A stretch of DNA of 64,000 nucleotides. Source: Paenibacillus ginsengihumi DSM 21568 (lineage in GTDB: Bacteria; Bacillota; Bacilli; Paenibacillales; NBRC-103111). Under the pieces are notes generated by a model. That model did no database searches. It saw only the letters and a list, made by a program, of their open reading frames with translations, and had not been told where the DNA came from. The DNA is taken from NCBI RefSeq assembly GCF_000380965.1, contig NZ_KB905555.1:9338-73337 (forward strand), read 5' to 3'. Shown one piece after another: positions 8,753-17,335 of this stretch; within the stretch, counting starts at the first letter, position 1, and each line of letters begins with the position of its first letter. Made by a program: the position numbers and the translations under genes.

Positions 8753-9397
8753 GTGAAATCGATTCGACGATGGGTGCCGGCCGCGGCTCTGACGCTGCTG
8801 GTGAGCGGGTGCCAGGGCGTCAGCGCCGATTGGCTCGGCTTCCGGATCAACCGCGAGCAGGCGCCGGCGGCGAGCTTGCCTGCTCCGGGAACGGATCAGG
8901 CGGGCGAAGCTGCATCCGCTTCGGCTGCCGGGAGCGAGCCGAACGCGCCCCGACACGTTACGGTCCGGATGATCAACGGCAGCGGACAGGAGATCGGCCA
9001 GGCGCTGCTATCCCAGACGAAGGAAGGCGTTCGCATCCAGCTGGAGGCGGGCCCATTGCCGCCGGGCGAGCACGGCTTCCACGTTCATCAGGTGGGCGTA
9101 TGCGAGCCGCCTGATTTTAAAAGCGCCGGGGATCACTTCAATCCGCACATGAAGCATCACGGATTGGAGAATCCGGAAGGCCCCCATGCCGGGGATTTGC
9201 CGAACGTGACTGTCGGAGCAGATGGCAGGGCGAAGGCTGACGTGACGGCGAAGCTGCTGACGCTGGAGAAGGGCAAGCCGAACTCGCTGCTCAAGAGCGA
9301 AGGAACCGCGCTCGTCATTCACGAGCAAGCGGACGATTACAAGACGGACCCGTCCGGCAATTCCGGCGCCCGCATCGCCTGCGGCGTGATCCGCTAA
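8753..9397 (+). CDS. sodC: Cu/Zn superoxide dismutase lipoprotein
   Basis: A 214-residue secreted superoxide dismutase. The N-terminus ends in a lipobox, LVSGC (C20), followed by a low-complexity linker to about residue 60. The SOD domain has GFHVHQVG (two copper ligands), [10 protein letters not shown] (bridging and zinc histidines), GPHAGDLPN (zinc His and Asp) and ALVIHE (last copper His). The two disulfide cysteines (VCEPP and ARIACG) are also present. All metal ligands therefore appear intact. The start is GTG, preceded by AGGAGGTAAACAC. It would detoxify extracellular superoxide at the membrane surface. Confidence 0.95.
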   Translation: MKSIRRWVPAAALTLLVSGCQGVSADWLGFRINREQAPAASLPAPGTDQAGEAASASAAGSEPNAPRHVTVRMINGSGQEIGQALLSQTKEGVRIQLEAGPLPPGEHGFHVHQVGVCEPPDFKSAGDHFNPHMKHHGLENPEGPHAGDLPNVTVGADGRAKADVTAKLLTLEKGKPNSLLKSEGTALVIHEQADDYKTDPSGNSGARIACGVIR

Positions 9398-9555
9398 AGC
9401 GTCCGGCATGCCGAGCGGGTTCAGCCTCCCGCCTGCGGGCTTTGCGGGGGGCGGGGGCGGGCCTGGACGCCGCCGGCGTTTGCGCTGCTTCCAGCGCGAA
9501 CGGAAGCATCGTCCGGTTGCCGGCAGCGAGCAAGCTGTGATACGATGATTTGGAC

Positions 9556-9594
9556 CCACCTTGGGGGGCGTCAGCCTTTTAGGGTGGTTTTTTT
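9556..9594 (+). terminator. Rho-independent terminator
   Basis: CCACCTT pairs with AGGGTGG (one G-U pair) and is followed by seven T. It lies between sodC and the next gene. Confidence 0.7.
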
Positions 9595-9677
9595 CTTCTT
9601 GCTGTTTCGGCTACGTGCTGTCGGATGGTCATATAGGACGTCTTTTCATTTTCATAATGGCAGGGGAGAGGCGACGG

Positions 9678-10796
9678 ATGAGATTTGACATGGACTACAT
9701 TTCCTTTTTCGTGATCCAGGTGGACGGGGAGGAGGGGCAGGGCGGGAAGCGGCTCAAGCATTATCAGACGATGGATGCGGACGATTACGAGGCGAGCGAG
9801 CTGCAGCCGTTTTTGCATGGGGAGTTCCCGAAGATTGTAAAGCGCAAGGCCGAGCTGCATCCGAAGGCGGAGCAGGTGCCGACGAAGATCGGCCGCTTTA
9901 CTGTCGAGCCGGGCTACGATCTGGACTCGAACCCGAATTACAATCTGTTCGCCCGGCTGCGGGTCGCGGAGACGATCGACGAATTTGCGGCGGAAGCGGA
10001 GGCGATGGCCCAGGCGTATATGGACGCAAGCGCCATTCGGGGCGGAGCGCTGTTCGTCGCCCGCTTGCGGCTGCCCGAGCTTTTCGACGAGCCGTTCATT
10101 TTCGTGCTGAAATGCGACTTTGAGCAAAAGATTGCGCGCATTACCGATGAACGCAGCCTGCTTCATAAAGTGGAGATGGCGATCAATGCGAAAAACATGA
10201 AGTCGATCATGTACCCGCATATGCCGGAGCCGGGAATGCTGGAGGTGCGCGAGCTGAAAATCCACCAATCGTCGCATGCGCGGTACTTCGAGGATTTTTT
10301 GCGGCATGTGGAGTACGAAAAATCGGTTCCCGAGCTGATGAACGAGCAGGTGCTCGGCTTTGTGCAGCAATACGTCGACGAAATCTATGTGGGGGACGAT
10401 GAGGAGAAGGCGCGGCAATGGGAGGAAATCGAGCTGTGGGCCTGCAGCGAAAAAAGGGAGCTTCAGGAAAAATGGGACCGCGAGCAGGTGCTCGAAGCGA
10501 CTTCCGTGATGGTGGAGCAAAAGCCGGATATCGAGATGAAGCTGAAGATCGGCGGCATGACCGTGCGGGCGATGCTGGCCGATTTCGGCGACAAGCTGCA
10601 TATCGCCAAGCTGGGCGACCGGTACGTCGTCGTCCTGGAAGGGGATGCGCTGCAGTTCGATCGCGGCATTTCGCCGGTCGAGCTGCTTGCCCCCGAGCCG
10701 ATCGAGTCGCTCGTTAAGCGGATGATTCAGCGCGAACGCGAGGAGCAGCTGGCCGGTGAGCCGGTCTATGCGGGAGCCGGAGCAGCGGAGTATTAA
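9678..10796 (+). CDS. DUF3900-like protein of unknown function
   Basis: A 372-residue soluble, acidic protein without signal peptide or membrane segment. It starts MRFDMDYISFFVIQVDG and carries a central VARLRLPELFDEPFIFVLKCDFEQKIARITDE. Layout and length recall the DUF3900 family of Bacillales and, more loosely, NdpA-type nucleoid-associated proteins; this is recollection only. The ATG at 9678 follows GGGGAGAGGCGACGG. An upstream in-frame extension runs through the sodC terminator and is rejected. It stands as a single gene with a terminator after it. Confidence 0.65.
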   Translation: MRFDMDYISFFVIQVDGEEGQGGKRLKHYQTMDADDYEASELQPFLHGEFPKIVKRKAELHPKAEQVPTKIGRFTVEPGYDLDSNPNYNLFARLRVAETIDEFAAEAEAMAQAYMDASAIRGGALFVARLRLPELFDEPFIFVLKCDFEQKIARITDERSLLHKVEMAINAKNMKSIMYPHMPEPGMLEVRELKIHQSSHARYFEDFLRHVEYEKSVPELMNEQVLGFVQQYVDEIYVGDDEEKARQWEEIELWACSEKRELQEKWDREQVLEATSVMVEQKPDIEMKLKIGGMTVRAMLADFGDKLHIAKLGDRYVVVLEGDALQFDRGISPVELLAPEPIESLVKRMIQREREEQLAGEPVYAGAGAAEY

Positions 10797-11028
10797 CCCT
10801 GTAGTTATGCGCATGCCGATGGCGCTTAATCCGCCTGCAGGTTGCAGGGCTGAAGCGGGGCAGCCTGGCGACCGCTGAGCGGCACCGGGGAGCCCGGCAG
10901 CTTGCCTGCCTTCAGGCTGCGGATTCCCGCGGCGAGCCTTCGCGGTTAGCGGGAGAAGCCGCTGCGCAAGCGACGGCCGGAGCCATTCCGGGGCATGCGG
11001 TATCGCTGTCGGGCGCGGCAAAATTTTT

Positions 11029-11058
11029 AAAGGACGCCGAAAGGCGCCTTTCTTATTT
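11029..11058 (+). terminator. Rho-independent terminator
   Basis: AAAGG-A-CGCC, loop GAAA, GGCG-C-CTTTCTTATTT. It lies 230 bases after the DUF3900-like gene, in a 357-base gap (10797-11154) that otherwise shows nothing. Confidence 0.65.
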
Positions 11059-11154
11059 CGGCAAAAGGGTCTATAATGGAAATTGGGCTGCGAACAACGC
11101 GGCTTTCTGTTAACGTGTGCATGAGCATTGGATTACTGGGGAGGCGATTAAACC

Positions 11155-12009
11155 ATGGAGACCATGGATCGTCAAATAGAGGAAAAATACGAAAAGCTCG
11201 GCGGCATTTTGCGCTCGATGGGGCGCATCGTCGTCGCGTTCTCCGGAGGAGTGGACAGCGCTTTCCTGCTGAAGGCGGCGCTCGAGTTCGCCGGTGCGGA
11301 TAAGGTGCTGGCCATTACCGCCGATTCCGAGACGTATCCCGAGCGGGAGAAGCGGGAGGCCATCGAGCTGGCGCGCGAGCTTGGGGCGCCGCACGCGATC
11401 ATTCATACGAGCGAGCTGAACATCCCCGGCTATGCCGAAAATCCGACGAACCGTTGCTATTTCTGCAAAAATTCGCTGTTCGATCATCTCATTCCGATCG
11501 CCAAGGAGCGGGGCTACGACTGCGTCGTGTTCGGCGCGATCGCCGACGATTTGGGCGAGCATCGCCCGGGCCTGCAGGCGGCTCACGAGCAAGGGGTACG
11601 GGCGCCGCTGCTGGAAGCCGGCATCAAAAAATCGGAAATCCGCCACTTGTCCCGCAAGTTCGGGCTGCGCACCTGGGATAAGCCGTCGTTCGCCTGCCTC
11701 TCGTCGCGCATTCCGTACGGCGAAGCGATTACGGCCGAGAAGCTGTCGATGATCGACCGGGCGGAAGATTTTTTGATTCAGCTTGGCTTTCGCCAGGTGA
11801 GGGTAAGGCAGCATGACAATTTGGCGCGGATCGAGGTGCCGGCTGCGGAGCTCGCGGATGTGCTGGCGGTCGCCGATACGGTTCAGGCGAAGCTGAAGGA
11901 GATCGGCTACGCCTACGTCACGCTCGATCTGCAGGGCTACCGTTCCGGAAGCCTGAACGAAGTGCTGCCGGCGGAGCAGCAGTCCGTCGGAACGCAGGCG
12001 GCCGGCTGA
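11155..12009 (+). CDS. larE: LarE-like ATP-dependent sacrificial sulfur transferase
   Basis: A 284-residue PP-loop protein: VVAFSGGVDSAFLLK puts the ATP pyrophosphatase loop at residues 30-35. PSFACLSSRIPYGE (C181) matches the segment that holds the sacrificial cysteine of LarE, and a CYFC pair lies at 101-104. LarE inserts sulfur during synthesis of the nickel-pincer cofactor of lactate racemase. GGGGAGGCG precedes the ATG. The usual partners larA, larB and larC are not in this window, so the actual pathway is open. The next gene, 125 bases on, is a D-2-hydroxyacid dehydrogenase. Confidence 0.88.
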   Translation: METMDRQIEEKYEKLGGILRSMGRIVVAFSGGVDSAFLLKAALEFAGADKVLAITADSETYPEREKREAIELARELGAPHAIIHTSELNIPGYAENPTNRCYFCKNSLFDHLIPIAKERGYDCVVFGAIADDLGEHRPGLQAAHEQGVRAPLLEAGIKKSEIRHLSRKFGLRTWDKPSFACLSSRIPYGEAITAEKLSMIDRAEDFLIQLGFRQVRVRQHDNLARIEVPAAELADVLAVADTVQAKLKEIGYAYVTLDLQGYRSGSLNEVLPAEQQSVGTQAAG

Positions 12010-12134
12010 GCGCCGGAAGGCGGCGGCCCGTTGTGACGAGCGACGGCCAGTTGAACATAGGTTGAACACATGTCGGGCAGTGATTGAGCATAGGTCGAAT
12101 GCAAGTTAAGCCCCCAAAGGAGAGTGCACGAGTA

Positions 12135-13121
12135 ATGAACGCCAAGCCGAAAGTGTATATTTCCAAAAAAATTCCCGATTCGGTGCTCGAGTGGCTGCAG
12201 CAGCACTGCGACTGCCGGATGTGGGAAGGACAGACGGCGTCGTCGCGCAGCGGGCTGCTCGAAGCGCTGCGGGATGTCGACGGGCTGATGACGACGGGAG
12301 GACGGATCGACGCGGAGCTGCTGGATGCCGCTCCGCGGCTGAAGGTGGTCAGCAACATCTCCGTCGGCTACAACAACTTCGACATCGAGGCGATGCGAGC
12401 GCGCGGCGTCATCGGAACCCATACTCCGCACGTGCTGGACGAGACGGTGGCCGATACGGTGCTGGCCCTGATGCTGTCCGTCGCCCGGCGCGTGCCGGAA
12501 TTGGACCGGTTCGTGAAGGCGGGCCGCTGGAAGAAGGGCGTGGGTCTGAGCGACGATCACTTCTTCGGATTGGACGTGCATCACGCGACCGCCGGCATCA
12601 TCGGCATGGGCCGGATCGGCGAAGCGATCGCCCGCCGGGCCGTGCACGGCTTCGGCATGAAGCTGCTGTATACGAACCGGAGCCGCCGCCCCGATATGGA
12701 GGAGCGTTACGGAGCGGTGTATGCGCCATTGGAAGAGCTGCTGCGGGAATCCGACTTCGTCATTATGATGACTCCGCTGACGCCGGAGACGACGCGGATG
12801 ATTCGGCGGGAGCATTTTGCGATGATGAAGCCGTCGGCCTTCTTCATCAACGCCTCGCGCGGCCCGACGGTCGACGAGGAGGCGCTGATCGAGGCGCTGC
12901 GCAGCGGCGCGATTCGCGGCGCCGGACTGGACGTGTTCGAGGTGGAGCCGGTGCAGCCGGACAACCCGCTCTTGTCCATGGACAACGTCGTGACGCTGCC
13001 GCATATCGGTTCCGCCACCGAGAAGACGCGCCTGGATATGGCCATGCTGGCCGCCCGCAACCTGGTCGCGGTGTTGACCGGCAGCGGCGAGGCATATGTC
13101 GTTAAGGAGCTGCAAGCTTGA
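12135..13121 (+). CDS. D-isomer-specific 2-hydroxyacid dehydrogenase
   Basis: A 328-residue NAD(P)-dependent dehydrogenase of the D-2-hydroxyacid family (glyoxylate/hydroxypyruvate/2-ketogluconate reductases). The nucleotide-binding GMGRIG is at 157-162. The catalytic residues are readable as R242 (NASRGP), E271 (FEVEP) and H290 (TLPHIGSAT). AAAGGAGAG lies 13 bases before the ATG at 12135. It follows larE on the same strand, so a link to 2-hydroxyacid metabolism is possible. The substrate cannot be decided from sequence. Confidence 0.92.
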   Translation: MNAKPKVYISKKIPDSVLEWLQQHCDCRMWEGQTASSRSGLLEALRDVDGLMTTGGRIDAELLDAAPRLKVVSNISVGYNNFDIEAMRARGVIGTHTPHVLDETVADTVLALMLSVARRVPELDRFVKAGRWKKGVGLSDDHFFGLDVHHATAGIIGMGRIGEAIARRAVHGFGMKLLYTNRSRRPDMEERYGAVYAPLEELLRESDFVIMMTPLTPETTRMIRREHFAMMKPSAFFINASRGPTVDEEALIEALRSGAIRGAGLDVFEVEPVQPDNPLLSMDNVVTLPHIGSATEKTRLDMAMLAARNLVAVLTGSGEAYVVKELQA

Positions 13122-13194
13122 CGGTCGGCCGCTGATTAACCGGGCAGCGGCGGAACGTGTACATAACCGCCTGTGGCGGCTTGCGCGCAAGGAA

Positions 13195-13225
13195 GCGCCC
13201 CGGCTTCATCGGGAAGCCGGGGCGC
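13195..13225. terminator. Bidirectional hairpin between convergent genes
   Basis: A perfect 12-base stem, GCGCCCCGGCTT with AAGCCGGGGCGC, and a seven-base loop. It sits between the convergent dehydrogenase and helD genes. The flanking T runs are short on both strands. Confidence 0.6.
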
Positions 13226-13233
13226 CGCTGTTT

Positions 13234-15405
13234 CTACACCGAGCGAGCGACATAATCGCCTTCGATATCTGCAACGAGCGGCGAAGGCGCATCGCCGTAA
13301 TACAGCTTGAGCGAGTGAAGCGCGCGCGTGCAGCCGACATACAGCAGCTTGGCCGCATGCGGCGTGGCGGGATAAGCGTCCGGATCGGCGTCGACGATCA
13401 GGGCGGTATCGAACTCCAGCCCTTTGGCCAGGTACACGGGCATGATGGAGACGCCGCCCTCGTACTGCTGCTGTCCCGGCACGATCAGGTTCGCCTCGCA
13501 GCCGGCCTTGGCCAAGGCGGCATGCAGCTCGCGGCAGCGCGCTTCCGTGCGGCAAAGCACGGCCAGCGTCCCCGCCTGCTCGCCGCCCGCGCGGTGAGCC
13601 GCGATCTCGCCGGCCAGCTTCGCCGCAAGCGCCGCGCCGCCCGCGCGAACAAGCTCGACCGGCGCTCCGCTGCGGAACACCGGCACCGCCGGCTCCGGCG
13701 GATCGGCCATCCCGCGCTGCAGCACGCCGTTCGCGAAACGGATAATCTCCATCGTTGAGCGGTAGCTGCGGCTCAGCGTATAGTAGCCGCGCTGCTCCTC
13801 GGGGAATAGCTCGAGCATTTCGTCCCAACGGTGCACGCCCTGATAGGCGTGAATGCCCTGGGCCAGATCGCCGAGGATCGTAAACGAGCCGCTTCGCGTA
13901 TGCTGCATGAGCAGCGCGATCTGAAGCGGGGAGTAATCCTGCGCTTCGTCGATGACCGTATGATCGAACCGCAGTTGCCCGTCAATGCCGTAAAAGCGGT
14001 TGCGGATATGGATCAGCGGGGCCAGATCCTCGGGCTGCACCTGTTTTTTCCTGGCGAGCGCTTCGGTTTCGCGCCGCAGCTTGTCCGGGACGAGCGGTCC
14101 GTTCATGGCTTCGCCGGCCGCAAAGGACGGACCTTCCTCGCGGAACAGCTCCCGGTACCAGGCGAAAGGCGTATACGCCGTCCAACGCTTCGCGTACTCG
14201 CGCAGACGCTGCGAGCCCTGCTTCTTACGCTCCTTGCGAATGCGGGGATCGCGGAATTGATCCAGCTCCATCTCCAACCATCGCTTGATGCGGGCAAGCA
14301 CCCGATCGCGCCGTTTCATCACGGGCTCATGCTTATACTCTGTATGATACCAGTGGCGAATCGTCGCTCGCTTCAGCTCCGCTCCCGGCCACGGAACGAA
14401 ATCGGCCTCAGGAACGGCGGCAGCTTCGTAGGCGTCAAGCAGCGCGTCCAGCGAGTGCATGAAGCGGATCGAGCCCTTGATGCGCCCCGGCGCCTCGCTG
14501 AAGTCGGCGTCCGCGGCGCTGTCGGGCCGATCGAACCACTGCTTCAGCCGCTCCGCCGGATCGGCCAAGGCGACCTCGTGCACGAGCAGCTCAAGCGCCC
14601 AGTCGGCGAACGTCGTCTGCTGAATGTGGCCGACGCCCAGCTCGGGCAGCACGCCGGAAATATAATCGAGGAACATCCGGTTCGGCGCGAAAATGATGAT
14701 TTTCTCCGCCCTCATCTGTTCGCGGTATTGGTAGAGCAGGTAGGCGATGCGGTGCAGGGCGACGGTCGTTTTGCCGCTTCCCGCCACCCCCTGGACGACC
14801 AGCGCCTCGCTGCGGCCGGAGCGAATGATGGCGTCCTGCTCCGCCTGGATGGTCGAGACGATGTCGCGCAGCCGGTTGTCCTTGTTCTCGCCAAGACGAT
14901 GCAGCAGGAATTCGTCGCTTACCGCAAGCTGATCCCCGTTCCGGTCATACGTATCCACGACCCGCTGCAGCGCATAATTGCGGACGACCAGGTTGCGCTT
15001 CAGGTGGACCGTCCCTTCGATCGGGCCGTCCAGCGATTCGTAACGGGCGGGAGCGGTGCCGCCGGTGAACGAGTAGAACAGGCTGGCGACCGGCGCCCGC
15101 CAATCGATCACAAGAAGCTCGGTGGAATCCTCCTTCTCCACACCGAGCTTGCCGATGTACAAGGGAATGGGAGCGTCATGGCCCGCTTCCTGAAAATCAA
15201 GCCGCCCGAAATACGGCTCCGGCATCGCCTGCTTCAGATTGCGCCGCTTCGCTTCGCGGATCGATTCGAGCACCTGCTCCGTCGGGTTGTCGCCGGTATA
15301 CCGCGGGATGGCGAGCAGTTGCTCGAGCTGCCGCTTCATTTCGTCCAACGTCTGCTTCAGCCGCTTGTTTTCTTCCGGAAAAGCGCTGTGCTTAGCGGGT
15401 TCCAA
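13234..15405 (-). CDS. helD: HelD-type UvrD/Rep-like helicase
   Basis: A 723-residue superfamily 1 ATPase. An N-terminal coiled coil (about residues 10-60, KRLKQTLDEMKRQLEQL) is followed by DWRAPVASLFY, the Walker A GVAGSGKTT (206-214) and the Walker B DEAQDYSP (near 497). In Bacillales this family binds RNA polymerase and recycles stalled complexes. It is a little shorter than B. subtilis HelD (about 770). The start is TTG, 10 bases after GGAGG. It is convergent with the dehydrogenase gene and divergent from the yesN-type regulator. Confidence 0.92.
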   Translation of the reverse strand: MEPAKHSAFPEENKRLKQTLDEMKRQLEQLLAIPRYTGDNPTEQVLESIREAKRRNLKQAMPEPYFGRLDFQEAGHDAPIPLYIGKLGVEKEDSTELLVIDWRAPVASLFYSFTGGTAPARYESLDGPIEGTVHLKRNLVVRNYALQRVVDTYDRNGDQLAVSDEFLLHRLGENKDNRLRDIVSTIQAEQDAIIRSGRSEALVVQGVAGSGKTTVALHRIAYLLYQYREQMRAEKIIIFAPNRMFLDYISGVLPELGVGHIQQTTFADWALELLVHEVALADPAERLKQWFDRPDSAADADFSEAPGRIKGSIRFMHSLDALLDAYEAAAVPEADFVPWPGAELKRATIRHWYHTEYKHEPVMKRRDRVLARIKRWLEMELDQFRDPRIRKERKKQGSQRLREYAKRWTAYTPFAWYRELFREEGPSFAAGEAMNGPLVPDKLRRETEALARKKQVQPEDLAPLIHIRNRFYGIDGQLRFDHTVIDEAQDYSPLQIALLMQHTRSGSFTILGDLAQGIHAYQGVHRWDEMLELFPEEQRGYYTLSRSYRSTMEIIRFANGVLQRGMADPPEPAVPVFRSGAPVELVRAGGAALAAKLAGEIAAHRAGGEQAGTLAVLCRTEARCRELHAALAKAGCEANLIVPGQQQYEGGVSIMPVYLAKGLEFDTALIVDADPDAYPATPHAAKLLYVGCTRALHSLKLYYGDAPSPLVADIEGDYVARSV

Positions 15406-15540
15406 GGTGAAATTACCTCCATTTCCTATATTTCCGACACAGAAGGATTTACTACTCTACCACAAAAAGGGTCAATTGGCAAGCGGTTTCAACCGCATTT
15501 GGCAGCCGCCCCCGGCTACAGCCGCAAGCTGACTTTTCGA

Positions 15541-15570
15541 TTGACAATAGACCAAGCCGAAGAAAATAAT
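15541..15570 (+). promoter_or_regulatory. Candidate promoter for the YesN/YesM genes
   Basis: TTGACA at 15541-15546 and AATAAT at 15565-15570, 18-base spacing, 64 bases before the response regulator start. The surrounding sequence is AT-rich relative to its neighbours. Confidence 0.4.
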
Positions 15571-15633
15571 TTACTTAAAAGTAAGCAGCTGCAAATATAA
15601 AGCGGTTTCATACTCCAGGGAGGTGCCCATGAC

Positions 15634-17214
15634 ATGTACAGCGTCATGCTGGTCGATGATGAGCAGTTCGCCAGAAAAGGTCTTCGCGCGCTGATCGATT
15701 GGCGCGCATGCGGCCTCGAGGTGACCGAGGAAGCGGACAACGGCGAAGATGCGCTGCTGCTGATCAAGGACAAGAAGCCGGATATCGTCATCACGGATAT
15801 ACGCATGCCGGTGCTGGACGGTTTGGAGTTAATCCGGGCGGTCAACGAACAGAGCAAGGGGGAGGCTCCGGCATTCATTATTATAAGCGGTTACAACGAT
15901 TTCAAGTATGCGCAGCAGGCGGTCAGATACGGGGTGCACGACTTCATCCTCAAGCCGATCGATCAGGAGGAGATGACGCGCACGTTGATCGGGCTTCATC
16001 AGAAGCTGAGCGCAGACAAGTCTCTGAAAGAACGGAATGAAGAGCTGCTGATCAGCTCCGTCATTGAAATGCTGATTATGGGTGAAGCGAGCGATGAGAA
16101 AATTGCGGAATGGGAGCAGCGGCTGCCCAAGGCGAGCGGGTATCGCTATTTGTTCGTCGAGCTGAACGACGTTCATCCCTGGATGCATCCAGCGGATTCG
16201 CTCGCCGCTCATGACGCTTATGAATTCAAGCCATATACGCAAACGATTCTCCGGCAGTTAATCCCGGAGTTCAGGCATATGCTCCTTCACGAGCATCGAG
16301 GACGTCTCGGCATGATCGTATCGGATGCGCTGCTGTCCCGTTATGACGGGGACATTGCTTCCTTCATGCAGACGCTGCGCGGCCGGCTCACGCAAAAATT
16401 CGGCAATCGGGTATTCGTCTATGCCGGCATGCAGGTTGAGCGGCTGTCGCAGGTGCATGAATCGTTCCGGACGGCGAAGGAGGCTCTGTCGTACAAATAT
16501 GTGCATGACGAGACGAAGACGATCGTCTATCAAGACCTATGCGATCGCCCGCTGCAATTTATCGAGGCAGACCGCGCCATCCGGCAGACGCTGCTCGAAC
16601 AGCTGGAGGAAAATAAAACCGATGAAATCCGCTTGACGGTCGAGCGGCTGTTTGACGAATTTCGCAGCAACTATTTCGCGCCGGAAGCGATCAAGATGAA
16701 TATTCACCAAATCGCCACAGCAGTAGCCAAAATGATCAAAGAGATGGGGGGCGACGAGCGCGAGCTAATCTCGTATGAAGCGATCATCTCCTGGCATGAT
16801 CTGAATGTCAGCTTAAGCGAGCTGAAACGGTTGTTGACGAATTTTGTCGTGGACAGCAGCCAGCTTCTGAAGCAGCTGCGCAAAGAATGCGCCAAGGGCG
16901 GCATTCACCGGATCAAACAATATATTGAAGCCCATTTTCATAAAAATATCAGCCTAAAGAGCATCGCTGCCGAATTTTACATGAATCCGGTATATCTCGG
17001 TCAGCTGTTCAAGAAGCATTACGGCATGTACTTTAATGACTATTTGCTCCGTCTTCGCGTGAATGAAGCGAAGAAGCTGCTGCGCCAGACCGATCTGCGC
17101 ATCTATGAAATCGCGGAGAAGGTCGGGTTCAGCAATGCCGAATATTTTGTTACCCAATTCGAGAAGACGGAGCAAATGACGCCGAGCGAATATCGAAGCA
17201 AGCTGCTGCAGTAA
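15634..17214 (+). CDS. YesN-type response regulator (REC + AraC)
   Basis: A 526-residue response regulator. The receiver domain occupies residues 1-125 with the acidic pair DDE (8-10), the phospho-acceptor D55 in VITDIRMP and K107 in FILKPID. A middle region of about 290 residues follows. The C-terminal AraC DNA-binding domain is at about 420-525 (IAAEFYMNPVYLGQLFKKHYG and IAEKVGFSNAEYFVTQFEKTE). GGGAGG lies upstream of the ATG. It pairs with the histidine kinase downstream and probably activates the following binding-protein and permease genes. Confidence 0.93.
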   Translation: MYSVMLVDDEQFARKGLRALIDWRACGLEVTEEADNGEDALLLIKDKKPDIVITDIRMPVLDGLELIRAVNEQSKGEAPAFIIISGYNDFKYAQQAVRYGVHDFILKPIDQEEMTRTLIGLHQKLSADKSLKERNEELLISSVIEMLIMGEASDEKIAEWEQRLPKASGYRYLFVELNDVHPWMHPADSLAAHDAYEFKPYTQTILRQLIPEFRHMLLHEHRGRLGMIVSDALLSRYDGDIASFMQTLRGRLTQKFGNRVFVYAGMQVERLSQVHESFRTAKEALSYKYVHDETKTIVYQDLCDRPLQFIEADRAIRQTLLEQLEENKTDEIRLTVERLFDEFRSNYFAPEAIKMNIHQIATAVAKMIKEMGGDERELISYEAIISWHDLNVSLSELKRLLTNFVVDSSQLLKQLRKECAKGGIHRIKQYIEAHFHKNISLKSIAAEFYMNPVYLGQLFKKHYGMYFNDYLLRLRVNEAKKLLRQTDLRIYEIAEKVGFSNAEYFVTQFEKTEQMTPSEYRSKLLQ

Positions 17215-17335
17215 CGCCGCATGAAGGCAATAGGCCGCTGCCTTGCCGCGAAAACCGCGCGCCGGGAGCCAGCGGACGGCAGTGCGTTGCCGTTGGCCGC
17301 AACGTGGCGGCAGCCTTCGGGAAAGGGGTCGAACG

